The notes below the pieces were generated by a model. That model had not been told where the DNA came from and did no database searches. It saw only the letters and a list, made by a program, of their open reading frames with translations. Below, piece after piece: positions 26,913 through 36,998 of a stretch of DNA of 64,000 bases. The DNA comes from Belliella calami. Lineage in GTDB: Bacteria; Bacteroidota; Bacteroidia; Cytophagales; Cyclobacteriaceae. Numbering within the stretch: position 1 is the first letter of the stretch; each line of letters opens with the position of its first letter. A program made the translations under genes and the position numbers. Location: the NCBI RefSeq assembly GCF_022549695.1, contig NZ_JAKZGS010000016.1:32078-96077 (forward strand), read 5' to 3'.

Positions 26913-28259
26913 ATGGGAATGAAAATAGTCATTGCAGGAGCAGGGGATATGGGATACCATCTTGCACAGCAATTGAGTTTTGATAACAAGGATATTGTCA
27001 TGATCGATACTGACAAGGATGTCTTGGACAATGTTTCTTCGCACTTGGATGTTCTCACCATCGTTGGTGACTCGACCTCTTTGGAGGTATTGAAAAATGC
27101 CGGTGTCAATGATGCTGAGATGGTCATGGCTGTGACGACTTCAGAAAAGTCAAACATTGTGACTGCCGTTTTGGCAAAGCAACTAGGTGCAAAAAGAGTG
27201 ATTGCAAGGGTTAGAAACCATGATTATTTGGATCCTGAAAATGATGTGTACTTCAAAAATATTGGAATTGATAACATCATTTCTCCCTCAATGTTGTGCA
27301 GCTCAGAGATAAAGAGAATGCTCAAAAATTCTTCATTTACAGATGTTTTTGAATTTGAAGAAGGTAAATTGAACGTAGTGGGGATCACACTAGACCAATA
27401 TAGTAGCTTGGTCAATAAGGCAATCTCTGATATGAGCCAAAACATTTTGTTTAGAGATATCAAGATTATAGCGATTGTAAGAGATCAAATGACGATAATC
27501 CCACGAGGAAATACCATCATCAGAAACAATGACCACGTATTTTTTATTTCTAACAAAAAAGCTGTAGAATCGATCTTGGATCTTCTTGGACAAAAAGAAG
27601 TCACCATAAAAAATGTGATGATCATCGGTGGAGATGATATGGCTTACGCCACAGCGTTGAAGCTAGAAGATTTTTATAGAGTAACCCTCATTCACAAAGA
27701 CAAGGAGAGATGTAAATGGCTCTCTGAAAGACTTGATAAAACATTGGTTATCAATGGGGATTATAAAAATATTGATCTTTTGATTGAAGAAGGTTTAGAG
27801 CAAATGGAAGCATTTATTTCAGTGACGGAATCTTCAGAAACAAATATTATAACTAGTCTAACAGCCAAAAACCACGGAGTTTACAAGACAATTGCCCATG
27901 TTGATACTAGGGAATACATACACATTTCACATAGTATTGGAGTGGATTCATTGATCAATAAAAAATTAGTGGCTGCCAACCAAATCACAAGGTTTTTAAG
28001 AAAAGGTAATGTAGAAGCTGTCTCGGGAATCTATGGGGTGGATGCTGAGTTTGTTCAGTATGTAATTACCAAAAATTATAGGATCACGCGAAAAGCACTC
28101 AAGGACTTACATTTCCCGGAAAGTGCTATGGTAGCAGGCGTCATCCGTGGAGAAGATGTTTTTATTCCAGATGGAGATTTTGTTATGCAAAAAGATGATA
28201 AAGTGATTGTTTTTGCACTTCCTGCAGCAAAGAATTCTTTAGAAAAACTATTCCATTAA
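26913..28259 (+). CDS. trkA: Trk system potassium uptake protein TrkA
   Basis: 448 residues, made of two tandem RCK modules. The first nucleotide-binding fold has VIAGAGDMGYHLAQQL with an acidic strand end (MIDTDKDV); the second (about 231 on) starts VMIIGGDDMAYATALKL and is less canonical. Each is followed by a TrkA_C domain. It gates the TrkH channel from the cytoplasm in response to nucleotides. The trkH ATG follows three bases after the stop, so the two form an operon. An ATG at 26919 is a possible alternative start. Confidence 0.93.
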   Translation: MGMKIVIAGAGDMGYHLAQQLSFDNKDIVMIDTDKDVLDNVSSHLDVLTIVGDSTSLEVLKNAGVNDAEMVMAVTTSEKSNIVTAVLAKQLGAKRVIARVRNHDYLDPENDVYFKNIGIDNIISPSMLCSSEIKRMLKNSSFTDVFEFEEGKLNVVGITLDQYSSLVNKAISDMSQNILFRDIKIIAIVRDQMTIIPRGNTIIRNNDHVFFISNKKAVESILDLLGQKEVTIKNVMIIGGDDMAYATALKLEDFYRVTLIHKDKERCKWLSERLDKTLVINGDYKNIDLLIEEGLEQMEAFISVTESSETNIITSLTAKNHGVYKTIAHVDTREYIHISHSIGVDSLINKKLVAANQITRFLRKGNVEAVSGIYGVDAEFVQYVITKNYRITRKALKDLHFPESAMVAGVIRGEDVFIPDGDFVMQKDDKVIVFALPAAKNSLEKLFH

Positions 28260-28262
28260 AAA

Positions 28263-29714
28263 ATGATCCATTACAAAGCAATTGGAAAAATCATGGGTGC
28301 TTTATTGATGCTATTGGCATTTCTAATGCTCCCGGGATTGGCATTTTCTTTCTATTTTGGAAGTCAAGATGAAATGGCACTAATCGGCTCTGCATTCATA
28401 TCCTTTGTGGTAGGAGCGTCATTATATTTTTCATTTTCAAAGCAAGATCAAAACATCAGGAAAAGGGAAGGTTATTTGATTGTTTCTTTGAGTTGGTTGT
28501 TTATGTCACTTTTTGGGATGTTACCATATATTCTGAGTGGTTCGATTCAAAATATTCCAGATGCTATCTTCGAGACGGTTTCTGGATTGACCACCACTGG
28601 AGCGAGTATTTTGAATGATATTGAAGCAATGCCAGCGGGAATTTTGTTTTGGAGAAGTATGACCCAATGGATTGGTGGATTGGGGATTATTGTATTGACA
28701 GTTGCGATTTTGCCATTGTTGGGAATAGGAGGGATTGAGTTGTTTGTGGCAGAATCTCCTGGTCCTACATCTGACAAGCTTCATCCAAGGATTAGGGAAA
28801 CAGCCAAAAGGCTTTGGTTTGTCTATTTGGGACTTACGATCCTTGTGAGTATTCTATTCCACTTGGGCGGAATGAACATTTTCGATGCAATCAACCATGG
28901 GTTGACGACCATGGCTACAGGTGGTTTTTCTACTAAAAATGCCAGCATGGCCTATTACGATAGTGCTTTCATTCAGTATGTCGCAATTGTCTTTATGTTT
29001 TTGGCAGGTACCAATTTTACAATAATTTATTTTGGATTGATTGGTAAGTTCAAGCGCGTCTGGAAGTCTGATGAATTCAAGACTTATTTGTTTGTAACGG
29101 TATTTTTGGCTGCAGCATTTGCGGCTCCAATTTATTATTATAGTGGACAGGAATTCGAAAAATCTTTTAGAGATGGTTTGTTCCAAATCGTTTCACTAAT
29201 CACTACTACAGGATATGTGACTGCAGATTATACTTCATACCACCAAGGATTGACGTTGTTGTTTTTCATGATGTTGTTTTTGGGAGGTTCTGCTGGATCC
29301 ACTGCCGGTGGAATAAAATTTGTCCGTCATTTGACATTTGTAAAGAACACATGGCTGGAATTCAAAAGAATAGTACACCCTAGAGCTGTAGTTCCCCTTA
29401 AGATCAATGGTGATAGAGTAACTGGAAAAATCATTACCCATATTATGAATTTTCTTTTGATTTACCTTATGATTTTTGTAATTGGTTCAATCGTAATGAC
29501 ACTAATGGGCTATGATATACTTACTTCTTTTGGAGCTGTTGCTACGAGTCTGGGAAATGTCGGCCCTGGAATTGGGCAAGTGGGACCTTTAGATAATTTT
29601 GCTTTTTTCAGTCCATCTGCCAAAATTTTCTTAAGCTTCTTGATGTTATTGGGCAGATTGGAGTTGTTTACGATTTTGATATTGTTTACACCATTCTTTT
29701 GGAGGGCAAATTAA
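28263..29714 (+). CDS. trkH: Trk potassium channel subunit TrkH
   Basis: 483 residues, about ten membrane helices including pore loops. The four repeat P-loops can be seen as SGLTTTGAS, TTMATGGFS, SLITTTGYV and TSLGNVGPGIG, each with the conserved filter Gly. It makes the K+ pathway in the inner membrane with TrkA as regulator. Its stop TAA lies in TTAA at 29711-29714, which also holds the stop of the convergent kinase gene. Confidence 0.94.
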   Translation: MIHYKAIGKIMGALLMLLAFLMLPGLAFSFYFGSQDEMALIGSAFISFVVGASLYFSFSKQDQNIRKREGYLIVSLSWLFMSLFGMLPYILSGSIQNIPDAIFETVSGLTTTGASILNDIEAMPAGILFWRSMTQWIGGLGIIVLTVAILPLLGIGGIELFVAESPGPTSDKLHPRIRETAKRLWFVYLGLTILVSILFHLGGMNIFDAINHGLTTMATGGFSTKNASMAYYDSAFIQYVAIVFMFLAGTNFTIIYFGLIGKFKRVWKSDEFKTYLFVTVFLAAAFAAPIYYYSGQEFEKSFRDGLFQIVSLITTTGYVTADYTSYHQGLTLLFFMMLFLGGSAGSTAGGIKFVRHLTFVKNTWLEFKRIVHPRAVVPLKINGDRVTGKIITHIMNFLLIYLMIFVIGSIVMTLMGYDILTSFGAVATSLGNVGPGIGQVGPLDNFAFFSPSAKIFLSFLMLLGRLELFTILILFTPFFWRAN

Positions 29715-31630
29715 GCTTTGGGTAAATTAAAGTAAAATGAAGATCCAGTACCATACTCACTTTCAACCCAGATTTTACCATTATTGATTTGAACAAGTTC
29801 TTTAGTCAAAATCAGGCCTATTCCTGTTCCTTTTTCTTGGTGTGTACCCATTGTGCTAAAAAATTCTGAATCAAACAATCTTGATAAATTTTCTTGCATA
29901 ATTCCAACCCCATTGTCATCGACTCTGATGGTCAGTTTGTCATGCTCATCATAAGCGCTAATGTTGATGTGATCGCTTTTTTTTGTGAATTTCAATGCAT
30001 TAGAAAGTAGGTTTCTAATTATAATTTCAACCATGTTTTTATCAGCTACGACCCAGACATTTTCATCTAAATCGTTTGTCAAGATTTGACCTTTGTAATA
30101 ACCCGAATAATGCAAATATTCAATGTTTTTTTGAACAAGGGATTGAATATTCAATCGGGTGTAATTGGCTTCCAATCCATTCATTTGGCTTCTAGACCAA
30201 ACCAAAAGGTTTTCCAAAAGAATATTATTATTCCCAAGATTTTCGGCAAGAAGTGGGATATAAGACACAAATTCCTCTTGCGTAAGATTATCTTCTTGGA
30301 TGAGTTTTACAAGTCCACTTAGTGAATTGAGTGGTCCTTTCAAGTCGTGTGCAAGAATTGAAAAAATCTTATCCTTCATTCTGTTTAATTTTTCTAAATC
30401 TTTTGATTGATTTTCGATCTTTTTGTTCTGTTCATAAAGTTTTGCTAGATTTATTTTCTCTCTATTTAGAGCCCTATAAACTGTAAGATAGGCTACTGTA
30501 ATGATCATTAGTGAAACAATTAAACCAAATAATAAAAAAAGCTTAAATTTTTCATTTTGATCTAAGAGGTCTTTTTCTCTACTTAAAAATTCTATTTCTT
30601 CTTTTTGCTTTTGAATTGTTAAAGCTGCAAGATGAACTTTTGTTTTTTCTGATTTTATAACATTTCTTTCTGCTTGCAAAAGGTTTTGATATTCTTGGGA
30701 TTTTTCAATATTTCCCAAATTAAAATACACTTGATTTATCAATTGATAAATTCTGATCATTGATTCTGAAAAAGGCTTTTGCTGATGAATTTCCTGTGCC
30801 ATTTCTGCATAACTAATGGCGGCTTTCTGGTCACCCGTTTTTATTTTTAATTCTACTAGTTTTTCCAAAGCATTGATAGCCCTTACTTTGTCGTTATTGA
30901 TTCCATAATCATAAAGTTTCAAAATATCATTTTCTGCTTCATAAAAATTTCCTAAATCCATTAGAATATCAGCTTTGTTGAACTTGGAAACCATGAGCTG
31001 GCGTGTTTGTCCTAGTTTATCTCTCAGGTCGATGGCTTTATCAATTTTTTCCAATGCTTCCTGGTATCTACCCAATTCTGCCAAGACCAAACTCATTCCG
31101 GTATAATTATAACCAAGACCATTTTTATCATCGATTTCAATGAAAATTTGCTCGGCCTGCTTGTAATAATCAAGTGCTTCGTCAAAGTAATCTTTGTAAT
31201 AATACATTTGGCCTATATTATTGTACGAATGGCCTATTTGGCTCTTTTCTCCTGATTCCAAGCTTAGCTCCAATGCCTGTTCATACAAATTCAAGGCATC
31301 TTCCTGAAGATTCATGTTTCTAAAATAAACTCCAAGCCTGTTTAAGTTTTGGGCTTGTAACTCTTTGTTTTTTAATAGCTTTGCTAAATTAATTGCTTCT
31401 TGATAATATTTTAAGGCAGAATCGGAATAATGGATTTCTTGTACAAGTTTTGAAACTATGAGAAGCCTCATACTGTCACTTTGTGTTTTTTGGTATATTT
31501 TAAAAATACTATCAGCTTTTACACGATGTAATTCTTGTTGAAAAGCATGAATTTGGCAAGGGTAAAAGCATGCCAAAAGGATTAAAGAACAACTTAAAAG
31601 TTCAGTTCTAAATATGTGAATTTTTTGCAT
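29711..31630 (-). CDS. TPR-containing sensor histidine kinase
   Basis: 639 residues. Signal peptide (about 1-30), six or more TPR units (about 60-320, e.g. SQIGHSYNNIGQMYYYKDYF), a coiled coil (325-360), one membrane helix (364-386), a second coiled coil, then HisKA with FSILAHDLKGPLN (His428) and HATPase with LLSNALKF, DDNGVGI and GTGIGL. The TPR part lies outside the inner membrane and probably senses a partner protein. There is no receiver and no neighbouring response regulator, so its target is unknown. It converges on trkH with a four-base overlap. Confidence 0.9.
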   Translation of the reverse strand: MQKIHIFRTELLSCSLILLACFYPCQIHAFQQELHRVKADSIFKIYQKTQSDSMRLLIVSKLVQEIHYSDSALKYYQEAINLAKLLKNKELQAQNLNRLGVYFRNMNLQEDALNLYEQALELSLESGEKSQIGHSYNNIGQMYYYKDYFDEALDYYKQAEQIFIEIDDKNGLGYNYTGMSLVLAELGRYQEALEKIDKAIDLRDKLGQTRQLMVSKFNKADILMDLGNFYEAENDILKLYDYGINNDKVRAINALEKLVELKIKTGDQKAAISYAEMAQEIHQQKPFSESMIRIYQLINQVYFNLGNIEKSQEYQNLLQAERNVIKSEKTKVHLAALTIQKQKEEIEFLSREKDLLDQNEKFKLFLLFGLIVSLMIITVAYLTVYRALNREKINLAKLYEQNKKIENQSKDLEKLNRMKDKIFSILAHDLKGPLNSLSGLVKLIQEDNLTQEEFVSYIPLLAENLGNNNILLENLLVWSRSQMNGLEANYTRLNIQSLVQKNIEYLHYSGYYKGQILTNDLDENVWVVADKNMVEIIIRNLLSNALKFTKKSDHINISAYDEHDKLTIRVDDNGVGIMQENLSRLFDSEFFSTMGTHQEKGTGIGLILTKELVQINNGKIWVESEYGTGSSFYFNLPKA

Positions 31631-31705
31631 TATACTGAGGAGGGTGAATACAATATTTAAATTTAATTCATTGTATTGATTCTACAATATAAGTTTTGAA
31701 TATTT

Positions 31706-34156
31706 TTAGTTTATTAAATTAGCTTTCATTTTAGCAATTCTATCTTCCAAGTTTTCAGATGATAATGTCGCCCTCAACCTATCAACCATAATTGGAAATG
31801 AAAAAGGTGTGAACTGACCAGGTTTTTTTACAATGATCCGCTGACGGTTTATTTTTCTAATGACTTCCTGGATCTGATATCTGTCCATTTGCATATCCAA
31901 TACCTCTCTCTGTGCTTGCTTTAGCAGCAGGTTTTCAGAATCATATTCTTCAAAAACACCAAAAAGAATGGAGGAATTTGATTGGAGATGTTTGAATTTC
32001 ATGGGTTTTCCTGGATATCCTTGAAAAACTAATCCTGAAATTGTTGCAATATCCCTAAATTTCCGTTTTGACATTTCACTCTCATTGATGCAAGAAATGA
32101 TGTCATCTAGTAAACCTTTTTCAGTAAATAAATCCTCTTCAAGTATATCCTCGATAGGAATATCGCTGTCAGAAAGCAGTTCAAATCCATAATCATTCAT
32201 CGCAATACTAAAGGTAATCGGATAGCTTACACTGATCCTATATGCAACCAAAGCCCCAAGAATCTCATGTACCATCCTTCCCTCGAAAGGATAAAAATAA
32301 ACATGATAACCTTCTTTGGAGATGTTTTTTTCGATCAAAAATGTATTGTCATCTGGAATCAGCGATAACTTTTGTTGTAATTCAAGCAATGGAGCTATAA
32401 ATTCAATTTCCTCTGTTGCCAAAATCCCATTAGAGGCATCTTCCAAAATAGCCCTGATTTTTCCTGCAAGTTTTGAAGTAAGGGAAATCCTGCCTCCCAT
32501 GTATGCAGGAATATTTTTGGTCTTTTTTGTTGAAAGGCGAACCTGTACCAATTGAACCTTGATCTTCAAAAACTCCAAACTTCTCCCTGAGAAAAAAAAG
32601 CGATCTCCTGGTTTCAACTTAGATATGAAGTATTCCTCAATCATTCCCAAAAATGCGCCATTCATCAACTTAACTTTGAGCATAGGGTCAGAAACGATGG
32701 TTCCCATAGAAAGCCTATGGCGCATTGCGGTTTTTCTGTCTGTCACTTTGTACAATCCATCTTCTTGTATTTCCACTTTTGAGAACTCTTCATAGCTCTG
32801 CAAGCTTTCTCCTCCTTGGGTAATAAATGAAAGTGCCCACTGAAATTCATTCTCCGTGATTGTAGAAAAAGAAAAAGTGCTTTTCACAATCTCAAAGAGA
32901 CTTTTAGGAAAAAATCCTTCACCAACAGCCAATGTTACCAAAAACTGAATCAATACATCAAAAGTCAAAATGGGGCAGGGGATACTTTCCATTTCACCTG
33001 TGGTGACAGCTTGTCTCAAGGCCGCAGCTTCTACAAGTTCTAGAGAATTGGTAGGAACGAAATATATTTCACTCGCTACACCAGGTCGATGTCCAGCCCG
33101 ACCAGCCCTTTGAACAAACCTCGCAACACCTTTTGGACTCCCAATCTGGATCACTGCTTCCACAGGTCTGAAGTCTACTCCAAGATCCAAGCTAGATGTA
33201 CAGACCACTAGCTTCAACTTGCCCAAATGGAGTGATTCTTCAACCCATGTTCTGACTGACTGATCGAGTGACCCATGGTGAATAGCTACCCATCCAGCCC
33301 AATCTGGGCGCTTTTCCATGATTCTTTGATACCAAATCTCTGTTTGGGCTCTGGTATTTGTAAATAGTAGTACAGAACTCTTTTCTTCTATTATCGGAAT
33401 GACTTTATCGATAAGTTGAATACCCAAATGTCCTGACCAAGGGTATTTTTCCAGTTCATCTGGATAGACTGTTTTTAAATCTATTTTTTTATCTATTTCA
33501 GCTTTGACAATGTGATTTTCCGCTTCTTTTCCCAAAAGAATCATACAGGCTTCTTCCAAATTTCCAATCGTGGCTGAAATACCCCATATTTTCAGGGGTT
33601 CTTTTAATCTACTTTTGATAAAAGCCAAAGCCAATTGTACCTGAACACCTCTCTTGTTGCCCAACAATTCGTGCCATTCATCAATAACAATTGCCTTGAG
33701 GTCTTGGAAAAGCTTTGAGTTGTCTTTTTGAGCCAATAATATGTGAAGGGTTTCTGGTGTAGTGACTAGGCATTCAGGAGGATTTCTTTTTTGTGCTTGC
33801 TTTTGTTTATCACTCGTGTCTCCGTTTCGAACCTCTACCCGCCAAGGCAAGCTTATTTGGTTACAAACTTCTTGCATAGCAAGGGCAATATCTTGTGCCA
33901 AAGCGCGTAATGGAGTAACCCAAATTATTTGAAGTCCATTTTTTTGAGGTTTTTGCCAAGTTGATGGATTCTTATTGATGTATTCTGAAATCACCGGCAT
34001 CCAAAGTGCAAATGTCTTTCCACTTCCTGTTGGTGCATTGAGCAAGCCAGATTTTCCATCCAAATAATCTTTCCAAGTTTCTTCCTGAAAAGGAAAAGGT
34101 TTCCATCCTTTAGAATTAAAATATTTATTTGCCTGAACGAATCTCTTATCCACCAT
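31706..34156 (-). CDS. Ligase-associated DEXH-box helicase (Lhr-like)
   Basis: 816 residues. Walker A APTGSGKT at 41-48, Walker B DEWH, SATIGN (motif III), TNTRAQTE (IV) and VQRAGRAGHRPG (VI) show an SF2 helicase of the Lhr-core type; a winged-helix and C-terminal domain follow. The family is known as the ligase-associated DNA damage response helicase and is encoded beside an ATP-dependent ligase, as here: the first 11 bases of this gene overlap the ligase end. Probable role in DNA repair. The exonuclease and phosphoesterase that often complete the cluster are not adjacent. Confidence 0.92.
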   Translation of the reverse strand: MVDKRFVQANKYFNSKGWKPFPFQEETWKDYLDGKSGLLNAPTGSGKTFALWMPVISEYINKNPSTWQKPQKNGLQIIWVTPLRALAQDIALAMQEVCNQISLPWRVEVRNGDTSDKQKQAQKRNPPECLVTTPETLHILLAQKDNSKLFQDLKAIVIDEWHELLGNKRGVQVQLALAFIKSRLKEPLKIWGISATIGNLEEACMILLGKEAENHIVKAEIDKKIDLKTVYPDELEKYPWSGHLGIQLIDKVIPIIEEKSSVLLFTNTRAQTEIWYQRIMEKRPDWAGWVAIHHGSLDQSVRTWVEESLHLGKLKLVVCTSSLDLGVDFRPVEAVIQIGSPKGVARFVQRAGRAGHRPGVASEIYFVPTNSLELVEAAALRQAVTTGEMESIPCPILTFDVLIQFLVTLAVGEGFFPKSLFEIVKSTFSFSTITENEFQWALSFITQGGESLQSYEEFSKVEIQEDGLYKVTDRKTAMRHRLSMGTIVSDPMLKVKLMNGAFLGMIEEYFISKLKPGDRFFFSGRSLEFLKIKVQLVQVRLSTKKTKNIPAYMGGRISLTSKLAGKIRAILEDASNGILATEEIEFIAPLLELQQKLSLIPDDNTFLIEKNISKEGYHVYFYPFEGRMVHEILGALVAYRISVSYPITFSIAMNDYGFELLSDSDIPIEDILEEDLFTEKGLLDDIISCINESEMSKRKFRDIATISGLVFQGYPGKPMKFKHLQSNSSILFGVFEEYDSENLLLKQAQREVLDMQMDRYQIQEVIRKINRQRIIVKKPGQFTPFSFPIMVDRLRATLSSENLEDRIAKMKANLIN

Positions 34157-35738
34157 AGAGCGAAAGTAATGCTTTTAAGTCGCCCAAAGTATTTGCTTCT
34201 GCTATTGGTTTATCTTTTCTCCATCTCTGAATCCGTGGAAACCTTAATGCAATTCCTGACTTGTGTCGTGGACTTTCTTGTATTCCCTCAAATGCAATTT
34301 CAAAAACCAATCCTGGTTTTACTGTCCTTACAGGCCCAAATCTTTCCAATGTATTCTTTTTGATATATTGATCTACTTCTTTCATCTCAGCATCTGTTAG
34401 ACCAGAATATGCTTTTGCAAAGGGTACTAACTTTTCGTTTTCCCAAACAGCAAGCGTGTAATCAGAATACAAATCAGCTCTACGACCATGACCCTTTTGT
34501 GCATACAAAACTACTCCATCTATTGTCAATGGGGCGATTTTCCACTTCCACCAATTTCCTTTTTTTCTCCCAACCTCATATTGCGAGTTTTTATGTTTTA
34601 GCATAAATCCTTCTGCAAGCATTTTTCTGGATTCCTGATGCAGCAAAGATAACTCTTCCCAAGTCTTAGTTTCTACAAGTGGAGAAATCTTAAAATTTTC
34701 TTCATTTAGATTTGCTATGATCTGTTCTAGTTTCTTTCGCCTTACACCGATTGGTTGATCTCTGATGTCTTTTCCATCGATTTCCAACAAGTCATAGGCT
34801 ATAAATCCTACTGGTGCATCCAAAAGTAATTTTTTTCCTATTGTTTTTCTTCCAATTCTGGTTTGCAACAAAGAAAATGGAAGAGGCAAGCCTGCTTGCA
34901 TTGCAATGATCTCACCGTCCAAAACAGTTCCTTCAGGAAGCCTTTGACTTATGGTCAACAACTCTGGAAATTTATCAGTCACCAATTCTTCCCCTCTTGA
35001 CCATATAAAAACTTCATTTTCTCTTTCTATGATTTGGCCACGAATCCCATCCCATTTCCATTCAATCTGCCAGTCATTTATATCACCCATATCTGAAGCT
35101 TCACCTTCTATTGGATAAGCTAAGTAAAACGGATATGGCCTTGATAGATCATCTGAGAAATTTTTTGAAAGTATCAATTTCTGAAAACTTGTATTTTCAG
35201 GTGTCCAATTTCCCATTAACCTATGAGCAACTTCCGTCTTTTCCATTTCAAAAACACTTGCTACGGCTTGGGTAATAAGATTTTGACTTACTCCAACCCT
35301 GAATCCACCAGTAATGATTTTATTGAAAACAAAACGCTCTTGTGAATCCAAAGTTGACCATGCAGCCAGTAAGTTGGATTTCTTTTCCAAGTCATCCATG
35401 TTATGGAGAGATTTCAAAAAATCAATCCAATAAGTTAAGCTAAAGTCTGAAGTAGCAGTAGGATTGGGTAGGAGTAATGCTATAGTTTCCGCCAAATCCC
35501 CAACTGTTTGATAAGATTCTTCAAATAGCCATTCAGGAATTTTGGCAATCTCAAGACACCAAGTTCTTAATTGCTTTGTGTTGATTGCTCTTTTGGGTTT
35601 TTTGTGTGTAAACAATGCAAGCGTCCAGAGCTTGTCTTCATCCGAAGCTTGAACCAAATAACTTTCTATCGCCTTCAGTTTGTCAGAGGTTTTGTTGCTT
35701 TGATCAAGCTTGGAATACAAGGAGGTGAAAAGCTTCAT
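34146..35738 (-). CDS. Ligase-associated ATP-dependent DNA ligase
   Basis: 530 residues. N-terminal DNA-binding domain (about 1-200), then the nucleotidyltransferase core with motif I EWKWDGIRGQ (adenylated Lys228), VLDGEI (motif III), LLEIDG and EGFMLKHKNS (IV region), VVLYAQKGHGRR, and the OB domain ending in RFPRIQRWRKDK. It joins nicks in DNA using ATP, in addition to the NAD-dependent LigA. It is the first gene of a two-gene operon with the DEXH helicase. The upstream 144 bp contains the start of a divergent lipoprotein gene. Confidence 0.93.
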   Translation of the reverse strand: MKLFTSLYSKLDQSNKTSDKLKAIESYLVQASDEDKLWTLALFTHKKPKRAINTKQLRTWCLEIAKIPEWLFEESYQTVGDLAETIALLLPNPTATSDFSLTYWIDFLKSLHNMDDLEKKSNLLAAWSTLDSQERFVFNKIITGGFRVGVSQNLITQAVASVFEMEKTEVAHRLMGNWTPENTSFQKLILSKNFSDDLSRPYPFYLAYPIEGEASDMGDINDWQIEWKWDGIRGQIIERENEVFIWSRGEELVTDKFPELLTISQRLPEGTVLDGEIIAMQAGLPLPFSLLQTRIGRKTIGKKLLLDAPVGFIAYDLLEIDGKDIRDQPIGVRRKKLEQIIANLNEENFKISPLVETKTWEELSLLHQESRKMLAEGFMLKHKNSQYEVGRKKGNWWKWKIAPLTIDGVVLYAQKGHGRRADLYSDYTLAVWENEKLVPFAKAYSGLTDAEMKEVDQYIKKNTLERFGPVRTVKPGLVFEIAFEGIQESPRHKSGIALRFPRIQRWRKDKPIAEANTLGDLKALLSLYGG

Positions 35739-35882
35739 GGATTTTGGTTATGAAAATAATTGGGAAATTATATCATTCTGTGACTTTATTCCCTTATTGA
35801 TTAATAATTATTCTTTAAATTTAAATTATGAATTAACTATATTGAAATTAATTCCGTTATTGAAGTACAAACAGCATTTACC

Positions 35883-36395
35883 ATGAAAAAGTTAATCCTT
35901 CTATTGTTGACCATTCCATTCTTTTTTGCCTGCAGCGATGATAAAGAAGAGAAATATACAACCAATTCCATAGAATATAACCTTTATCAAAGTTCTGATT
36001 TTGATTATGAAGGATTGTTAACAGTAAGAGAGTTGACTTCAGGTCAGGTAGAATTGACTGTAACCTTGGAAGGAAAAAGAGAATCTGACCCATATTTTTT
36101 TCCAACGCATCTGCATTTTGGACGTTATGATAATCCTGATTCACCAATTGCATTTATGCTAAACCCAGTAGATATCCGTGACTTAAAAAGTACGACAGTC
36201 CTTGGAACCTTATCGAATGGCAACACTTTGACTTTTCAAGATTTTAAAAACTTTGATGGCCATGTAAAAATTCATCTTGCAGAAAGTGGCCCTGATTATG
36301 CGGTAATTTTATCGGCTGGGAACATTGGGCAGAATGATAATTCATCAGCTGCATTCAATTTGGAGGAAATGGCAATTTGCTCACCTACCTACTAA
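35883..36395 (+). CDS. Lipoprotein of unknown function with CHRD-like features
   Basis: 170 residues; signal peptide with lipobox ending at Cys17 (FFFAC). A beta-rich body contains THLHFG and HVKIHLAES, histidine-bearing strands as in CHRD-domain proteins that may bind metal. It is transcribed away from the DNA ligase and towards the His-rich lipoprotein gene, next to a probable metal-uptake island. Function is not established. Confidence 0.75.
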   Translation: MKKLILLLLTIPFFFACSDDKEEKYTTNSIEYNLYQSSDFDYEGLLTVRELTSGQVELTVTLEGKRESDPYFFPTHLHFGRYDNPDSPIAFMLNPVDIRDLKSTTVLGTLSNGNTLTFQDFKNFDGHVKIHLAESGPDYAVILSAGNIGQNDNSSAAFNLEEMAICSPTY

Positions 36396-36399
36396 AAAC

Positions 36400-36455
36400 T
36401 TGATTATCAACAAGATAACTGAGTTACAATTTCTAATTCTCCTGTTGATAATCAA
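36400..36455. terminator. Hairpin between convergent lipoprotein genes
   Basis: TTGATTATCAACA (36400-36412) pairs perfectly with TGTTGATAATCAA (36443-36455) around a 30-base loop. It lies between two convergent stop codons at 36395 and 36469, with CTTTTTTATC following on the plus strand. Confidence 0.6.
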
Positions 36456-36468
36456 ATATACTTTTTTA

Positions 36469-36915
36469 TCAAGAGTTAGAATCTTCCATTACTTCTGGAA
36501 CCATCTTTCTAGTAAATCTTTTGTGTAGATCAAGAATTTCACTGTGCATCACTTGCTGATATGCTTTATGTTCTTCATTTGAAAATTCTTTCATGGGATT
36601 GTGAACATGATATTTTCTTTGGACTTCATCATCATGAGAATGCTCGAATCCTGGAACTTCAATGATATCCTTGTCCCAAATTTTGAGTTCTTCTTTCAAT
36701 TCAGAATATTCGATGTTTGCTTCTTTGAGTTGTTTTTCAACCAACAATAATTCCTCTCTGAGATCTAGGGAAGCTTGATGAAGTTTATTTGCTTCGATTA
36801 GATTTTCATCTTCCACCACTTCATGGTCGTGATCGTGGCTTGATTTGCTGTTACAGGCAAAGAAAATTATCGCAGTGAAAATTATAATGTTGATTGTCTT
36901 GAAGATAGTGTTCAT
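36469..36915 (-). CDS. Histidine-rich lipoprotein
   Basis: 148 residues. Lipobox ends at Cys21 (IIFFAC), followed at once by a His/Asp cluster SSHDHDHEVV, then a coiled coil (about 45-85), and a second His cluster EHSHDDE and KYHVHNP. Such clusters commonly bind zinc or related metals in the periplasm. It lies downstream of the DUF4625 lipoprotein (83 bp apart, same strand), in the proposed metal-uptake island. No family recognised. Confidence 0.75.
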   Translation of the reverse strand: MNTIFKTINIIIFTAIIFFACNSKSSHDHDHEVVEDENLIEANKLHQASLDLREELLLVEKQLKEANIEYSELKEELKIWDKDIIEVPGFEHSHDDEVQRKYHVHNPMKEFSNEEHKAYQQVMHSEILDLHKRFTRKMVPEVMEDSNS

Positions 36916-36998
36916 TATTTTGGTTGATTTGATTTTAGTGTAAACGAAAAAGAGGAAAACCGAATGGATTTTCCTCTAAATATAAAGCATAAATTATA

